A stretch of DNA of 64,000 nucleotides, from positions 2,790,001 through 2,854,000 of the forward strand of contig NZ_CP042434.1 of NCBI RefSeq assembly GCF_007971385.1. The letters are read 5' to 3'. The stretch comes from Arachidicoccus ginsenosidivorans (GTDB lineage Bacteria; Bacteroidota; Bacteroidia; Chitinophagales; Chitinophagaceae). Of the stretch, positions 50,816 through 59,276 are shown in pieces (position 1 is the first letter of the stretch; every line of letters starts with the position of its first letter). Made by a program: the position numbers and the translations under genes. The notes below the pieces were generated by a model, which was not told the origin of the DNA, ran no database searches, and worked only from the letters and a program-made list of their open reading frames with translations.

Positions 50816-51913
50816 TTAAATTCTATTTTTAATATTTTGATTAATAATAAAATCTTTATAAAATGATTCGGTTCTTAATTCTTCCAACAAGTCGTAACAA
50901 TGAGCTTCAATGTCTCCAAAGTGTACTACAAAATCGTATGTTTCATAAAGACCGCCAAAATCAATAAAATAATGTTTGTTAGTGTTGCAATAAGAACTTA
51001 TATATTCTTTAGGGAATCTTAAAGAATTAAATTTTTTGAAATTTTGCCATAAAAACTTATTTGTATCTGTCCTATCCCATTTTATCAAATTTCTATGCAA
51101 AAATAAAGGATAACCGCACGTATCATATTGAATCATTGTTATACCTTTAAAGGTTCCATTCTCATTAAAACCTAAACACGACGGTTCTTGGTTAATTAAA
51201 TGAAAATCATAACCAAGAGCCAGCCACGAAAATCTAAATGTATCCTTGTCACCGAATAATAATGAATAATAAATTTCTTTATACTTATTTAGATATAAAC
51301 ATAAATTCATTGGTTGCCAAGTCATTTCTTTATTCAATACCATTTGTCCACTTTCCACTTCATTAGTTAATGAGTAAGGAACATTCATTATCTCCCAAAT
51401 GGGATTATCACGAGCTGTGTACCAATAATCCTTCCAGAATAGTGCACCTGTCATTTTGTATTCAGGTAGCTCAAATAAAAATTCTGGATTTTTTACACAT
51501 ATATTATCTGCATCAATAGAGATGACTTCTTTAAACTTACTATTTAATATAGCAAAGGGCTTTAACATCCAACCTTCCATTTCCGCTCCACCATTAAAAT
51601 CGGTACTTTTAACCCAAGTGACATTGTTGGCAACCATAAAAATGGGGCAGTCTGGAATGTATTCATTTTTACCTGTCCATAATTCAATTGGTAACGTACA
51701 GCCTAAAGTTCGAAGTCGCCTAATAGCGACCCAGGCGCAAGTAAAAAATTTGATTCCACCTCCGCAAATAACTATTCCTTTCCCCTCAAACAAGTCTGGA
51801 TAAGAATTTACGTTTTTAGAAAAATGCTGCCAATTAATACGTAACATTCTTATAGTTTCATGATCTAGGTCAAAATTAATTTCATGTTCGCCTGTTGTGT
51901 TAAAAATATGCAT
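50816..51913 (-). CDS. MNN/GT71-like mannosyltransferase-type glycosyltransferase
   Basis: The 365-residue GT-A-like protein has GKGIVICGGGIKFFTCAWVA near residue 44, LRTLGCTLPIELW, and the metal-binding motif VISIDADNICVKNPEFLF (DxD). The pattern is that of the Mannosyl_trans3/MNN family (GT71) best known from fungal alpha-mannosyltransferases and present in some bacteria. The donor cannot be read from sequence. It follows the GT32-like gene by 18 bases on the same strand. The C-terminal quarter (FGDIEAHCYDLLEEL) is unassigned. Confidence 0.75.
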   Translation of the reverse strand: MHIFNTTGEHEINFDLDHETIRMLRINWQHFSKNVNSYPDLFEGKGIVICGGGIKFFTCAWVAIRRLRTLGCTLPIELWTGKNEYIPDCPIFMVANNVTWVKSTDFNGGAEMEGWMLKPFAILNSKFKEVISIDADNICVKNPEFLFELPEYKMTGALFWKDYWYTARDNPIWEIMNVPYSLTNEVESGQMVLNKEMTWQPMNLCLYLNKYKEIYYSLLFGDKDTFRFSWLALGYDFHLINQEPSCLGFNENGTFKGITMIQYDTCGYPLFLHRNLIKWDRTDTNKFLWQNFKKFNSLRFPKEYISSYCNTNKHYFIDFGGLYETYDFVVHFGDIEAHCYDLLEELRTESFYKDFIINQNIKNRI

Positions 51914-51931
51914 ACGACTTTAGTTTTATTG

Positions 51932-52699
51932 TTACAAATATTGTCTTACAACTAAATTATATGTTGTATCAATTTTTTTTATTTCATCTTCATCCAAAAA
52001 TCTTAAATACTTTTCATATGATAGATTCTCCCATAAATGAATGATGAATGAGTTGGTAATTGGTACTTTATACTTAAAAAGAGAAATTAGGTCTTTATCG
52101 GAATAGGATGGGTAAAAAAAATACCAGGAGGGCAAAACTCGAATCAATTTCGGAAACATTTTTGAAATCTTGTATGGTATAATTATTGAATGCTCTCCCC
52201 AATAACAGTCTTGACCTTTAGATCTAAAATATTTATATGTTGATAACCAATATTTTAAGAATAATGAGTCCTTTTCGGCAATAATAACTGCATTGCACAA
52301 GCCATAATTGATACCACTGTTGACCTCTGCGGCTAAATTACAACTATTAAAGTAAAACGGTTTGAGTGCTTTGATGCATATCGTGTCAATGTCCAAATAG
52401 TTCCCTCCATATTCAATTAAAATCAACAATCTTAGCACATCAGATTTGTGAGCATAATGGTATAATTTATTGCCAAAAATACTATTTGGGACATCAATTT
52501 TGACTAAGTTAACCATATTCTCCTTGATGATTCGATCCCACCAATATCCGTTTGGTAAGTATTTATAATAGAAAAAGATATTATCCGGATTGTTTATTAC
52601 TTTAGCCGATTTAATTGCTAAATAATGAATAATTGAAAATGGCTTATTGCCGAAATCCTTTTCTAAACCAAAAATAAAATGAATAATATTAGGTGCCAC
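51932..52699 (-). CDS. GT32-like glycosyltransferase (DXD sugar-binding family)
   Basis: The 255-residue protein begins NIIHFIFGLEKDFGNKPF, with the family's Pro-Lys-Ile-Ile-His-type opening. The Gly_transf_sug core is YHYAHKSDVLRLLILIEYGG followed by NYLDIDTICIKAL, with DxD as Asp-Ile-Asp. GCNxAxx-like residues (LCNAVIIAEKDSLFLKYWL) follow. These enzymes add hexoses to surface glycans, toxins or peptides. Its start overlaps the end of the GT25-like gene by 11 bases, indicating translational coupling. Confidence 0.82.
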   Translation of the reverse strand: MAPNIIHFIFGLEKDFGNKPFSIIHYLAIKSAKVINNPDNIFFYYKYLPNGYWWDRIIKENMVNLVKIDVPNSIFGNKLYHYAHKSDVLRLLILIEYGGNYLDIDTICIKALKPFYFNSCNLAAEVNSGINYGLCNAVIIAEKDSLFLKYWLSTYKYFRSKGQDCYWGEHSIIIPYKISKMFPKLIRVLPSWYFFYPSYSDKDLISLFKYKVPITNSFIIHLWENLSYEKYLRFLDEDEIKKIDTTYNLVVRQYL

Positions 52700-53992
52700 T
52701 ATTAGGGAATTTTATTTTATTGTAACTGCTTAATTTTGACTCTGAAATTTTAAATAAATCATCTAACTTGATTTCGATTGAAGATTTGGAGGAGACTATT
52801 ATGTTTGATGGTGACTTGGGGGTCGAGATAAATGGATACATCAGCATTTTCTGACTAGTTAACTGGGAACAGCTAATTTCAAAACAATCACTTATAATTT
52901 CATCTTTTTCGGTTATTATTTTAAAGAATTTTTTAAATATTACAGTAAATGAACTAAGAAAAAATTGGTCAACCCAAAATAAATCTTCATTTATAGGCAG
53001 CGCAAGATTATATCCGAATGCTCCTCCACTCAATATATCACACCCAAGCAGATTGGCATTAAAATAGATTCAAATAATTTATATTTATCATATGTATTAG
53101 TAAAATTATGATTTTGGCTAAAAATAATTATTGCATCATCATTATTTAATGTCGCGTCATTAATTATTTTAAAGATTGCCTTCCTTCTCCCTAATGGATC
53201 GACATAGTTTTTATTTATAAATTTTAATTTGAATTCCTTTTTCCCTAAAAAGGATTCTTTTACATGATTGTTATTCCAATCTGAATCGGGTTTTAATAAA
53301 TATGCGTTAATGTGTATAAATTATCGGGTATTGTACAGTTATTCTTTGATTTAATGCGAAAATTATAATAATTTGTGAGTTTGTCATATATTTTTGCATG
53401 AATTGCACTATTTATAAATAATTTGTGCACTCTGTTTGTACCATTATTCATTTGTGTTACGTCTGAATATCCAAAATCCTTTTGTACTGAAATAAAAGGT
53501 GTAATGCAATATATTTTTTTGCTTAATTTAGATATCACATAGTCTATAGAATCCGATACTTTAAAATTGAAGTTTAAAAGTATTTGATAAAATTTGGAGA
53601 AAATTATCATAAATTGAGTTCCCGAAAATAGATCTAACCATAATAATTTCGATGTCAATTGTACGCCATTTTGGAACCAACTTATGCCTCCCAATAAAAT
53701 ATCATAACTTTTTTCTTTTGCGTTTTTAATTTCAATTAAAAAATGAGTGTCATTATAAAAGTGAGTAAATTCATGATCATCTTCGCAAATTAAAATATAA
53801 TCCTCTTTTTCTTTAATGGCTAACTTGATTATGTTTTGTATTGTTTCCCATAGCCCAACATTACCTCTTTTTTTTTACAGCAGTAACGATATTCAATTTA
53901 AATTCAGGTCGGTTTTCAAATTGTTTCAGGACGCTTTTAAGCCTGTCCTTCCGTTCTTCTAAATTGATTATATAGGTTGGAATTTGTTTCAT
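52689..53992 (-). CDS. Tandem GT25-like glycosyltransferase (three frameshifts)
   Basis: The start complementary to 53990-53992 gives MKQIPTYIINLEERKDRLKS. Frame breaks occur at a nine-A run near 53868-53876, at TTT near 53317, and at TTAATG near 53070. Repairing each gives about 435 residues with two related halves. Half one has YILICEDDHEF, DILLGGISWF and LLWLDLFSGTQFMIIF. Half two has AIIIFSQNHNF, DILSGGAFGY and LFWVDQFFLSSFTVIF. The catalytic EDD-type motif is replaced by SQN in half two, so only the first half should be active. The short breaks match the window-wide homopolymer losses, but the long A-run could also be a phase-variable site. Calling it a pseudogene is possible. Confidence 0.7.
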
Positions 53993-54001
53993 ATGTTATA
54001 A

Positions 54002-54589
54002 TTATAAATCTTTTAAAGTTATATTTTCACCAAGGTTAACACCATCTACTGTAACATTAAAGTCATCAAACCAGGCTTTCCCTTTCCCCGTTATTTGAAC
54101 ACCAAATGAAATTGACTTAACGTCTGAATTGATTGGTGACTCTATTGAATATTCAGTCCATGGTGTATTTCCTCTAATATTTTTATTTTCAGTATTTACT
54201 TCAGTTAATGTCCCCTTTGCTCCATTTAATTGTAGGCCTATAAAGGCAGTGCCGTCTTCTATCTCCTCGGTTTTGATAAAACCTGTAATCTTTATTGAAC
54301 TTTTTTGATTTAAATTTGGTGCTTTTATTAATGAAAAGGCATTAGCAGCTCCCCTTTTCTGGGCATTTGGGATACTTGATTGAAGTAATAATGAGACCTT
54401 TCCAGTATGTGATTGAGTAGTGTCAATTTTAATTTGATAGGTATTGTTTGGATTCCTTATTTCCCAACTGATTAGCCTTCCTACTACATCTAAATCTTCG
54501 AAGCCCAGATTCCGAATAACTTTTTGAGCATTTATTGTTGGTATAAGTACTAGAACAAAAATTATTAAATTTATAAATTTAGCTTTCAT
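54002..54589 (-). CDS. Secreted carbohydrate-binding-like beta-sandwich protein
   Basis: The 195-residue protein has a signal peptide (FINLIIFVLVLIPTINAQ) and one beta-rich domain. It begins NLGFEDLDVVGRLISWEI, contains AFIGLQLNGAKGTLTEVN and ends GKAWFDDFNVTVDGVNLG. This matches the jelly-roll module often fused N-terminally to secreted peptidases or hydrolases in Bacteroidota, here standing alone. It may bind a sugar or act with the esterase-like protein encoded just upstream in the operon. It is separated by 9 bases from the GT25-like gene and 23 from the esterase-like gene. Confidence 0.65.
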   Translation of the reverse strand: MKAKFINLIIFVLVLIPTINAQKVIRNLGFEDLDVVGRLISWEIRNPNNTYQIKIDTTQSHTGKVSLLLQSSIPNAQKRGAANAFSLIKAPNLNQKSSIKITGFIKTEEIEDGTAFIGLQLNGAKGTLTEVNTENKNIRGNTPWTEYSIESPINSDVKSISFGVQITGKGKAWFDDFNVTVDGVNLGENITLKDL

Positions 54590-54612
54590 TTTTTTTTTAA
54601 TTGTGTAAAAGA

Positions 54613-55854
54613 TTACCTAGTGCTTATTGTATCAAAAATTGCCATTGCATCGAATGAATTATCATCGACTTGTGTTAAATAATGATGCCCCATGAGATCT
54701 ATTTCATTTAAAAAGATCTGCTTATTGGTAAAATATTTGTTAAATATAATGCAATTGGAAATCCCTAATAAACTGTACAACTTATAAGATGTTGAATTTT
54801 TAAAAGCTTGTATTGTTTTTATTATGTAATTTCTTTTACCACTATCTTCTGATTTTTGATCACCAACATTTACCTCGGCAAATAATGAGTAATCAGTAAT
54901 GATTGAATAATATTTATCCTTATAACAGGTTTTCAAATATCCTCCGGTTAAGCCGATTTTATTAATAATGTGATTATTATGACCCCATATTATTGCCTTT
55001 TTTCCTGAGGATAAATATTTTATATTTTCAGCTAAGACGCTATCTCTAAAATTTACTTCGGGATGCATTTTAAGATTTAAACTTTCATCTTGCCATTTTA
55101 ATGATAAATACTTTAATCTGTTTAACTCGTTATTTAATTCAAGAGTTATATGTGAAATATTTAAATTTTTTAAGTGGAAAATATTTTCATTTTTGGTAAA
55201 ATATGCTTTGATATATTTAAATTTGATGATATCAGGAGACTTATTTTTTGCCCAACTTGATTGTAATTTGTAAGCGATTGAAGAATCAACTTTTACTATA
55301 TAATTTTTAATAAAATAGTTATAGAAGTCCGCTTTGTATAAAAAATCAATGCCATAAATCCCAACCTGAGTTTTATGATGTAAATTGTAAAGGCGAATCC
55401 AATCTATTAATTCTATTAAAATATCTTGATAAAACCGAGGCAACAGAGACATGCCCCTAATTATTACCGCGCAACTATGTGTCTTTTTCTCCTGAGCTTG
55501 AATATTTGTAGAATTGATATAGCCTCTTATGCGTCCTAAAACTCCCAAATCTGGATATTCCAGTAATAATGTATTGAAGCCCTTACAAGATATTAAATAT
55601 TTTATTAACTCGACTTTAAATTTAATAGGCTCATATCCACCATGAGTAACCTCGCCAATACCAAGTAAATTAATATTGTTTGGTATTTTATATTGAAATA
55701 TTTCTTTTACCCGTTTGAAGTTGCCACGTAAATTGAGATTGACGATGCAAGTATCCGCTTGTTTATCAGTGTGTTTGTATTTGTAAGAAGCTATCAAATT
55801 TAAATTAAGTACAGCAGTAGATAAAACTATTAAAATAGTAAAATATTTAAACAT
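54613..55854 (-). CDS. Erythromycin-esterase-like hydrolase, exported
   Basis: The 413-residue protein has an N-terminal signal/anchor (YFTILIVLSTAVLNLNLIAS) and the Ere fold: LLGIGEVTHGGYEPIKFKVE (His71, equivalent to the catalytic base), LLLEYPDLG (acidic partner) and KAIIWGHNNHIINK (second His). These residues are all kept, so it is probably active. Ere family members hydrolyse macrolactones, but most homologues have other unknown substrates; resistance should not be assumed. It lies 4 bases after the leader-peptide gene, and this tight link suggests a role in maturation or self-protection. Confidence 0.8.
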   Translation of the reverse strand: MFKYFTILIVLSTAVLNLNLIASYKYKHTDKQADTCIVNLNLRGNFKRVKEIFQYKIPNNINLLGIGEVTHGGYEPIKFKVELIKYLISCKGFNTLLLEYPDLGVLGRIRGYINSTNIQAQEKKTHSCAVIIRGMSLLPRFYQDILIELIDWIRLYNLHHKTQVGIYGIDFLYKADFYNYFIKNYIVKVDSSIAYKLQSSWAKNKSPDIIKFKYIKAYFTKNENIFHLKNLNISHITLELNNELNRLKYLSLKWQDESLNLKMHPEVNFRDSVLAENIKYLSSGKKAIIWGHNNHIINKIGLTGGYLKTCYKDKYYSIITDYSLFAEVNVGDQKSEDSGKRNYIIKTIQAFKNSTSYKLYSLLGISNCIIFNKYFTNKQIFLNEIDLMGHHYLTQVDDNSFDAMAIFDTISTR

Positions 55855-55858
55855 TTTA

Positions 55859-56380
55859 CTATAAATTAATTCCTATAGTCAGTTTCCATTTGCCATTTTT
55901 GAACTCAACTCCAAACTTCTTTCCGTCACTGGTATTGACATTAACTTTATAATCAGTCCCACCCGCACCTGTGAAAGTCGCAGATCCACCATTTCCAAAA
56001 TTATATATTAATGGGCCAGGTTGAGTGCTTCCCCCACTACCTGTACTAGAGCCAAATTCAAATAATGGCGCAACGTTATTAAAATTTATATAAGGGGTGC
56101 CAGATCCAATCATGAACTCGGAACCAAAGGTTAATGAAGAACCAGAGCCTCCCGAACCTGAATCACCAAAATCAAGGAAACCTGAATCGTAATTGCCCGT
56201 TCCATAATAATTCAACATCCCCGAAGAAACCATTTGATTGATATTGTTTATAAAATCCTCTTCATTATTAACATTATCGTAAAGGCCGCCAACTATTGTT
56301 TTTAATTCTTCAGGACTCAATAAAGTTGGAAATTCGTTTTCAATCTTAAAAAATGGCAGTTTAATTTTTCTTTTTTTCAT
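55859..56380 (-). CDS. Double-glycine leader polypeptide, Gly/Ser-rich exported precursor
   Basis: The 173-residue protein starts with a basic segment and a leader containing FPTLLSPEELKTIVGG; the predicted cleavage follows Gly32. The leader matches the LSxEELKxIxGG type used by C39-peptidase ABC exporters in Bacteroidota. The remaining 141 residues have no Cys, are rich in Gly, Ser, Thr, Asn and aromatics (DSGSGGSGSSLTFGSEF, FGSSTGSGGSTQPGP), and end in a short beta-like tail KFGVEFKNGKWKLTIGINL. Lack of Cys excludes disulfide or lanthionine chemistry. The Ser/Thr-rich stretches are suited to O-glycosylation by the three co-encoded glycosyltransferases. It heads the operon. Confidence 0.75.
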   Translation of the reverse strand: MKKRKIKLPFFKIENEFPTLLSPEELKTIVGGLYDNVNNEEDFINNINQMVSSGMLNYYGTGNYDSGFLDFGDSGSGGSGSSLTFGSEFMIGSGTPYINFNNVAPLFEFGSSTGSGGSTQPGPLIYNFGNGGSATFTGAGGTDYKVNVNTSDGKKFGVEFKNGKWKLTIGINL

Positions 56381-56496
56381 ATCATCAATTTTTATATGTT
56401 AAAGATAATTTAATAAAGTTATTTTAAAAATAAAAAATATGCTTATTTTTACTTAATTTGTATTAAGTTTAACATTAAATTGAAAGCTAATAAATT

Positions 56497-56831
56497 ATGT
56501 TTAGAACTTTCCCGTGTGACAGACAATTAGATTTGATGGACTGTGGACCTGCTTGTATCAAAATGATTGCATAATATTATGGTAAATATTACAGTTTACA
56601 ATTTTTAAGAAGTCAGTGCGGTCTGACTCGAGAGGGTGTTTCTTTGTTAGATTTGAGTTATGCTGCTGAATATATAGGTCTTAGATGCATATCATTCAAA
56701 TGTTCAGTTGATGATATCATAACTAAGGTACCGCTTCCAGCAATTTTACACTGGCAACATAATCATTTTGTTGTAGTTTATAAAACAAATGTTAATAGAG
56801 ATAGCATATTTATTTCGGATCCAGCCAAAGG
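56497..56831 (+). pseudogene. C39 peptidase domain of a bacteriocin-type ABC exporter, truncated
   Basis: ATG at 56497 opens MFRTFPCDRQLDLMDCGPAC with the catalytic Gln10 and Cys16. Codon 26 is TAA where the family has Lys. The frame then continues YYGKYYSLQFLRSQCGLTRE and GVSLLDLSYAAEYIG, with the catalytic His in LHWQHNHFVVVY and Asp in IFISDPAKG. The homology ends at the IS21 left end; membrane and ATPase domains are absent. The intact family cleaves double-glycine leaders and exports the cargo. It is divergent from the leader-peptide gene with 116 bases between, so it was very probably its exporter. Confidence 0.85.
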
Positions 56832-56877
56832 TGTATATTCTCACAACACTTACACAGTTCTCAAATTACTTACACAC
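56832..56877 (+). repeat. IS21-type left terminal inverted repeat
   Basis: Contains two copies of TTCTCAnnnnACTTACACA (56838-56856 and 56858-56876), the likely transposase-binding sites. Positions 56848-56877 match the right end perfectly over 30 bp. Confidence 0.85.
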
Positions 56878-57276
56878 CTAGATCAACCCAAATTTGTAAA
56901 CGATATGACATTATTGCAGGTATTCTTCCTGAATAATTTCTTCCTTATTCGCTCACCCAATGGGTTAATGTTTAATTGGCTTTAATGTGATCTTAAATAC
57001 ATATATTATATGAATATGTAATATGTATAAGTTCCTTTTTTTTGTTATTTTCCTGCGCGCGGTCTGCCAATAATACTTCACAAGCAACATACATGCAATA
57101 ATTTAGGCATAATTTAAATTGATAATATTTTCATTATTTAAATCATTTGTTCCACTTTTGCATTGATAAAAATGGCAGTCCTTCAGTTTGACTGATGGCT
57201 GGCATTAACAAAAAAAGCAAGGAACGTGAGACTTCCCTGCTTTTAAATTAATTCATATCTAAAACAAAGGTAACAA

Positions 57277-58869
57277 ATGTCAAGGAGGATTCCTATTGGG
57301 ATTTTGCGCCAGGTAGTTATTGCACTATTTGGAGGCAATTCTAGCCGTGCGATTGCAAAAAATATTTCAGGCGAAGTCAGTTTTTCCGCAATATGCAAAA
57401 TTAAAAAAAAGATTAAAAACTCTAGGTTTAGTGAAGCTAGTCTGACAGAGATGAGCGACCAGGCTCTTTCTGAGTTTTTTTATGGGAAGGCGCCTAGTGG
57501 CTCTTACTCGCCTAATGAGTTTCGTAGCCAAATCTTGTCTAATCTGGATTATTATCAAGAAGAGCTGAAACGTACTGGAGTCGACAGGACAATTCTTTGG
57601 GACGAGTTAAAAGCTGAGAATCCTGTTTACGATTCTGAAGAAATAACGGGTGGCAGTTATCCGACCTTTTGCCGAATCATAGCCAACAATCTGGGGGCTA
57701 CAAAACCGACCCTTTCAAATGCTAGACCTGACCCCGCAAGTGTGTTGGAGATTGATTTTGCAGGTGATAAATTGTATTATACTGATAGGCAGACCGGCAA
57801 AAGAGTGCCATGTACCGTATTCGTTGCAATTCTTGGCTTCAGTCTTTATTCTTTTGTTGAAATACTACCGGATGCGAGAACTCATTATGTTTTGCAAGCA
57901 CTGAATAACTGCCTTGACTACATGGGAGGAGCTCCTCTCAAATTATTAACAGACAATATGGCTCAATTGGTAAAATGCGCGGATAAATACGAGCCTACAT
58001 TTACAGATTCTGCTATTCAATGGGCCAATCATTATGGCATATTTTTAGCTGCGACGCGTTCTGGAAGGCCCCGCGATAAGGCTGGTATAGAACGACATGT
58101 GAATATCATATACCGTAGAATACATGCAGTATTAAGAGATCGTATATTCTATAGCTTTGAAGAATTAAAGACTGCTGTAAGAGCGTTATTGGAGGCCCAT
58201 AATAATAAACGGCTGACCGGTAAACAATATAGCCGCCGTGAACTGTTCCTTAAGGAGGAGCAAATTAAATTAAGCAGTTTACCAGATAAGTGTTTTGAAT
58301 TACAGAAGGTCACTAGGGTCACTGTGAGTAAGGACTGTTATGTTCTTTTGGGTGAAGACAAAAGCCGTTACAGTGTTCCACATAAATACATTGGTAAACG
58401 TCTGGATATACTATACACCGCTAAGGTGGTAGAAATCTATGATTTATTTAAATGGGTTGCAAGCCATTCCCGCAATCCGGAAAGGGGATCACAGACTACG
58501 GACGTAGAGCATTTGCCTGCGAACCTGAAAGCCCAGACAGAAATTAATAGTTGGACACAGGAGGATTATCTTAAAATGGCAAAACCGTTCGGATGCAATA
58601 CCGTTTGGCTCATAGAAAAAATTTTTTCTTCACACAGCCATCCATCCCATGCGTACCGTACCTGCCAGGGATTGCTAAATCTAGGCTCAAAAAGAAAGTT
58701 TGGTCCGGTGCGGCTAGAGAATGCCTGCCAGTTAGCCTTATTGCTTAATAAGCATTCCTTCAAAGAGGTTGAACTCCTTTTAAAGAATGAAAGAGATCTA
58801 TTCTATGATGCTTTACAGAAAATAAAGGAGAAAAAGAAAGCCAACAACAATAAAAGGATAAGGAGGTAG
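57277..58869 (+). CDS. istA: IS21-family transposase IstA
   Basis: The 530-residue protein has an N-terminal helix-turn-helix region (about 10-50) and a retroviral-integrase-like DDE core: LEIDFAGDKLYYT, LLTDNMAQLV and RPRDKAGIERHVN supply Asp, Asp and Glu. C-terminal beta and helical domains end with a block YRTCQGLLNLGSKRKFGPVR and LENACQLALL. The DDE triad is intact. It lies 12 bases before the small IstA-C-like ORF and upstream of istB. Confidence 0.93.
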   Translation: MSRRIPIGILRQVVIALFGGNSSRAIAKNISGEVSFSAICKIKKKIKNSRFSEASLTEMSDQALSEFFYGKAPSGSYSPNEFRSQILSNLDYYQEELKRTGVDRTILWDELKAENPVYDSEEITGGSYPTFCRIIANNLGATKPTLSNARPDPASVLEIDFAGDKLYYTDRQTGKRVPCTVFVAILGFSLYSFVEILPDARTHYVLQALNNCLDYMGGAPLKLLTDNMAQLVKCADKYEPTFTDSAIQWANHYGIFLAATRSGRPRDKAGIERHVNIIYRRIHAVLRDRIFYSFEELKTAVRALLEAHNNKRLTGKQYSRRELFLKEEQIKLSSLPDKCFELQKVTRVTVSKDCYVLLGEDKSRYSVPHKYIGKRLDILYTAKVVEIYDLFKWVASHSRNPERGSQTTDVEHLPANLKAQTEINSWTQEDYLKMAKPFGCNTVWLIEKIFSSHSHPSHAYRTCQGLLNLGSKRKFGPVRLENACQLALLLNKHSFKEVELLLKNERDLFYDALQKIKEKKKANNNKRIRR

Positions 58870-58881
58870 ACAAGTAAGGCC

Positions 58882-59264
58882 ATGGATATAAATAATCTTA
58901 CAACAAGAACCCCTTTGAGCCCAATTAGTAGAGCGGAATTGCAGGGCCTTTATGAAAAGGCTCTGCAAATAGGGCCCAGTGTGGCAACTTATCTTGAGAA
59001 ATTAGTGGTATACGGTCAAATGGAGCAACGCATTTTAGATGGCGCCAGAGCTCTTTTAAGCCTCCAAATTGCTTATGGGAGTGTCAGGCTTGAGAACGCC
59101 TGCAAAAGAGGCTTAATGGGCTCTAAATCGAACTGCGAGGTTGTAAAAAACATTTTACGCAATAACATGGACCAAGTCTGTACAAAAGGCCGTCCAACAA
59201 TCAAAAAAAAGGGAATATGCAGGATACGGAGTATCTGCGTGGCCCAGAATCTTTTAATATTTAA
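58882..59264 (+). CDS. Small IstA-C-terminal-like protein within IS21 (one missing base)
   Basis: The protein repeats the IstA C-terminal block: ILDGARALLSLQIAYGSVRL and ENACKRGLMGSKSNCEVVKN. The frame as printed wanders after GRPTIKKKG; adding one A to the eight-A run at 59203-59210 gives GNMQDTEYLRGPESFNI and a stop at 59262-59264, 127 residues. The end resembles the Arg-Gly-x-x-x-Tyr/Phe ending common in IS21 C termini. So this element has a duplicated IstA C-terminal domain as a separate gene between istA and istB, a non-standard layout. Function unknown; a DNA-end-binding accessory protein is plausible. Confidence 0.75.
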
Positions 59265-59276
59265 AACATTTACAGT

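Noticed and set aside
54613..55854. Macrolide resistance gene
   Set aside because: Family membership alone does not show macrolide hydrolysis; the context is a leader-peptide operon.
56832..56985. C-terminal tail of the C39 ORF (SHNTYTVLKLL onward)
   Set aside because: This part is encoded by the IS terminal repeat and adjoining IS sequence and shows no exporter homology.
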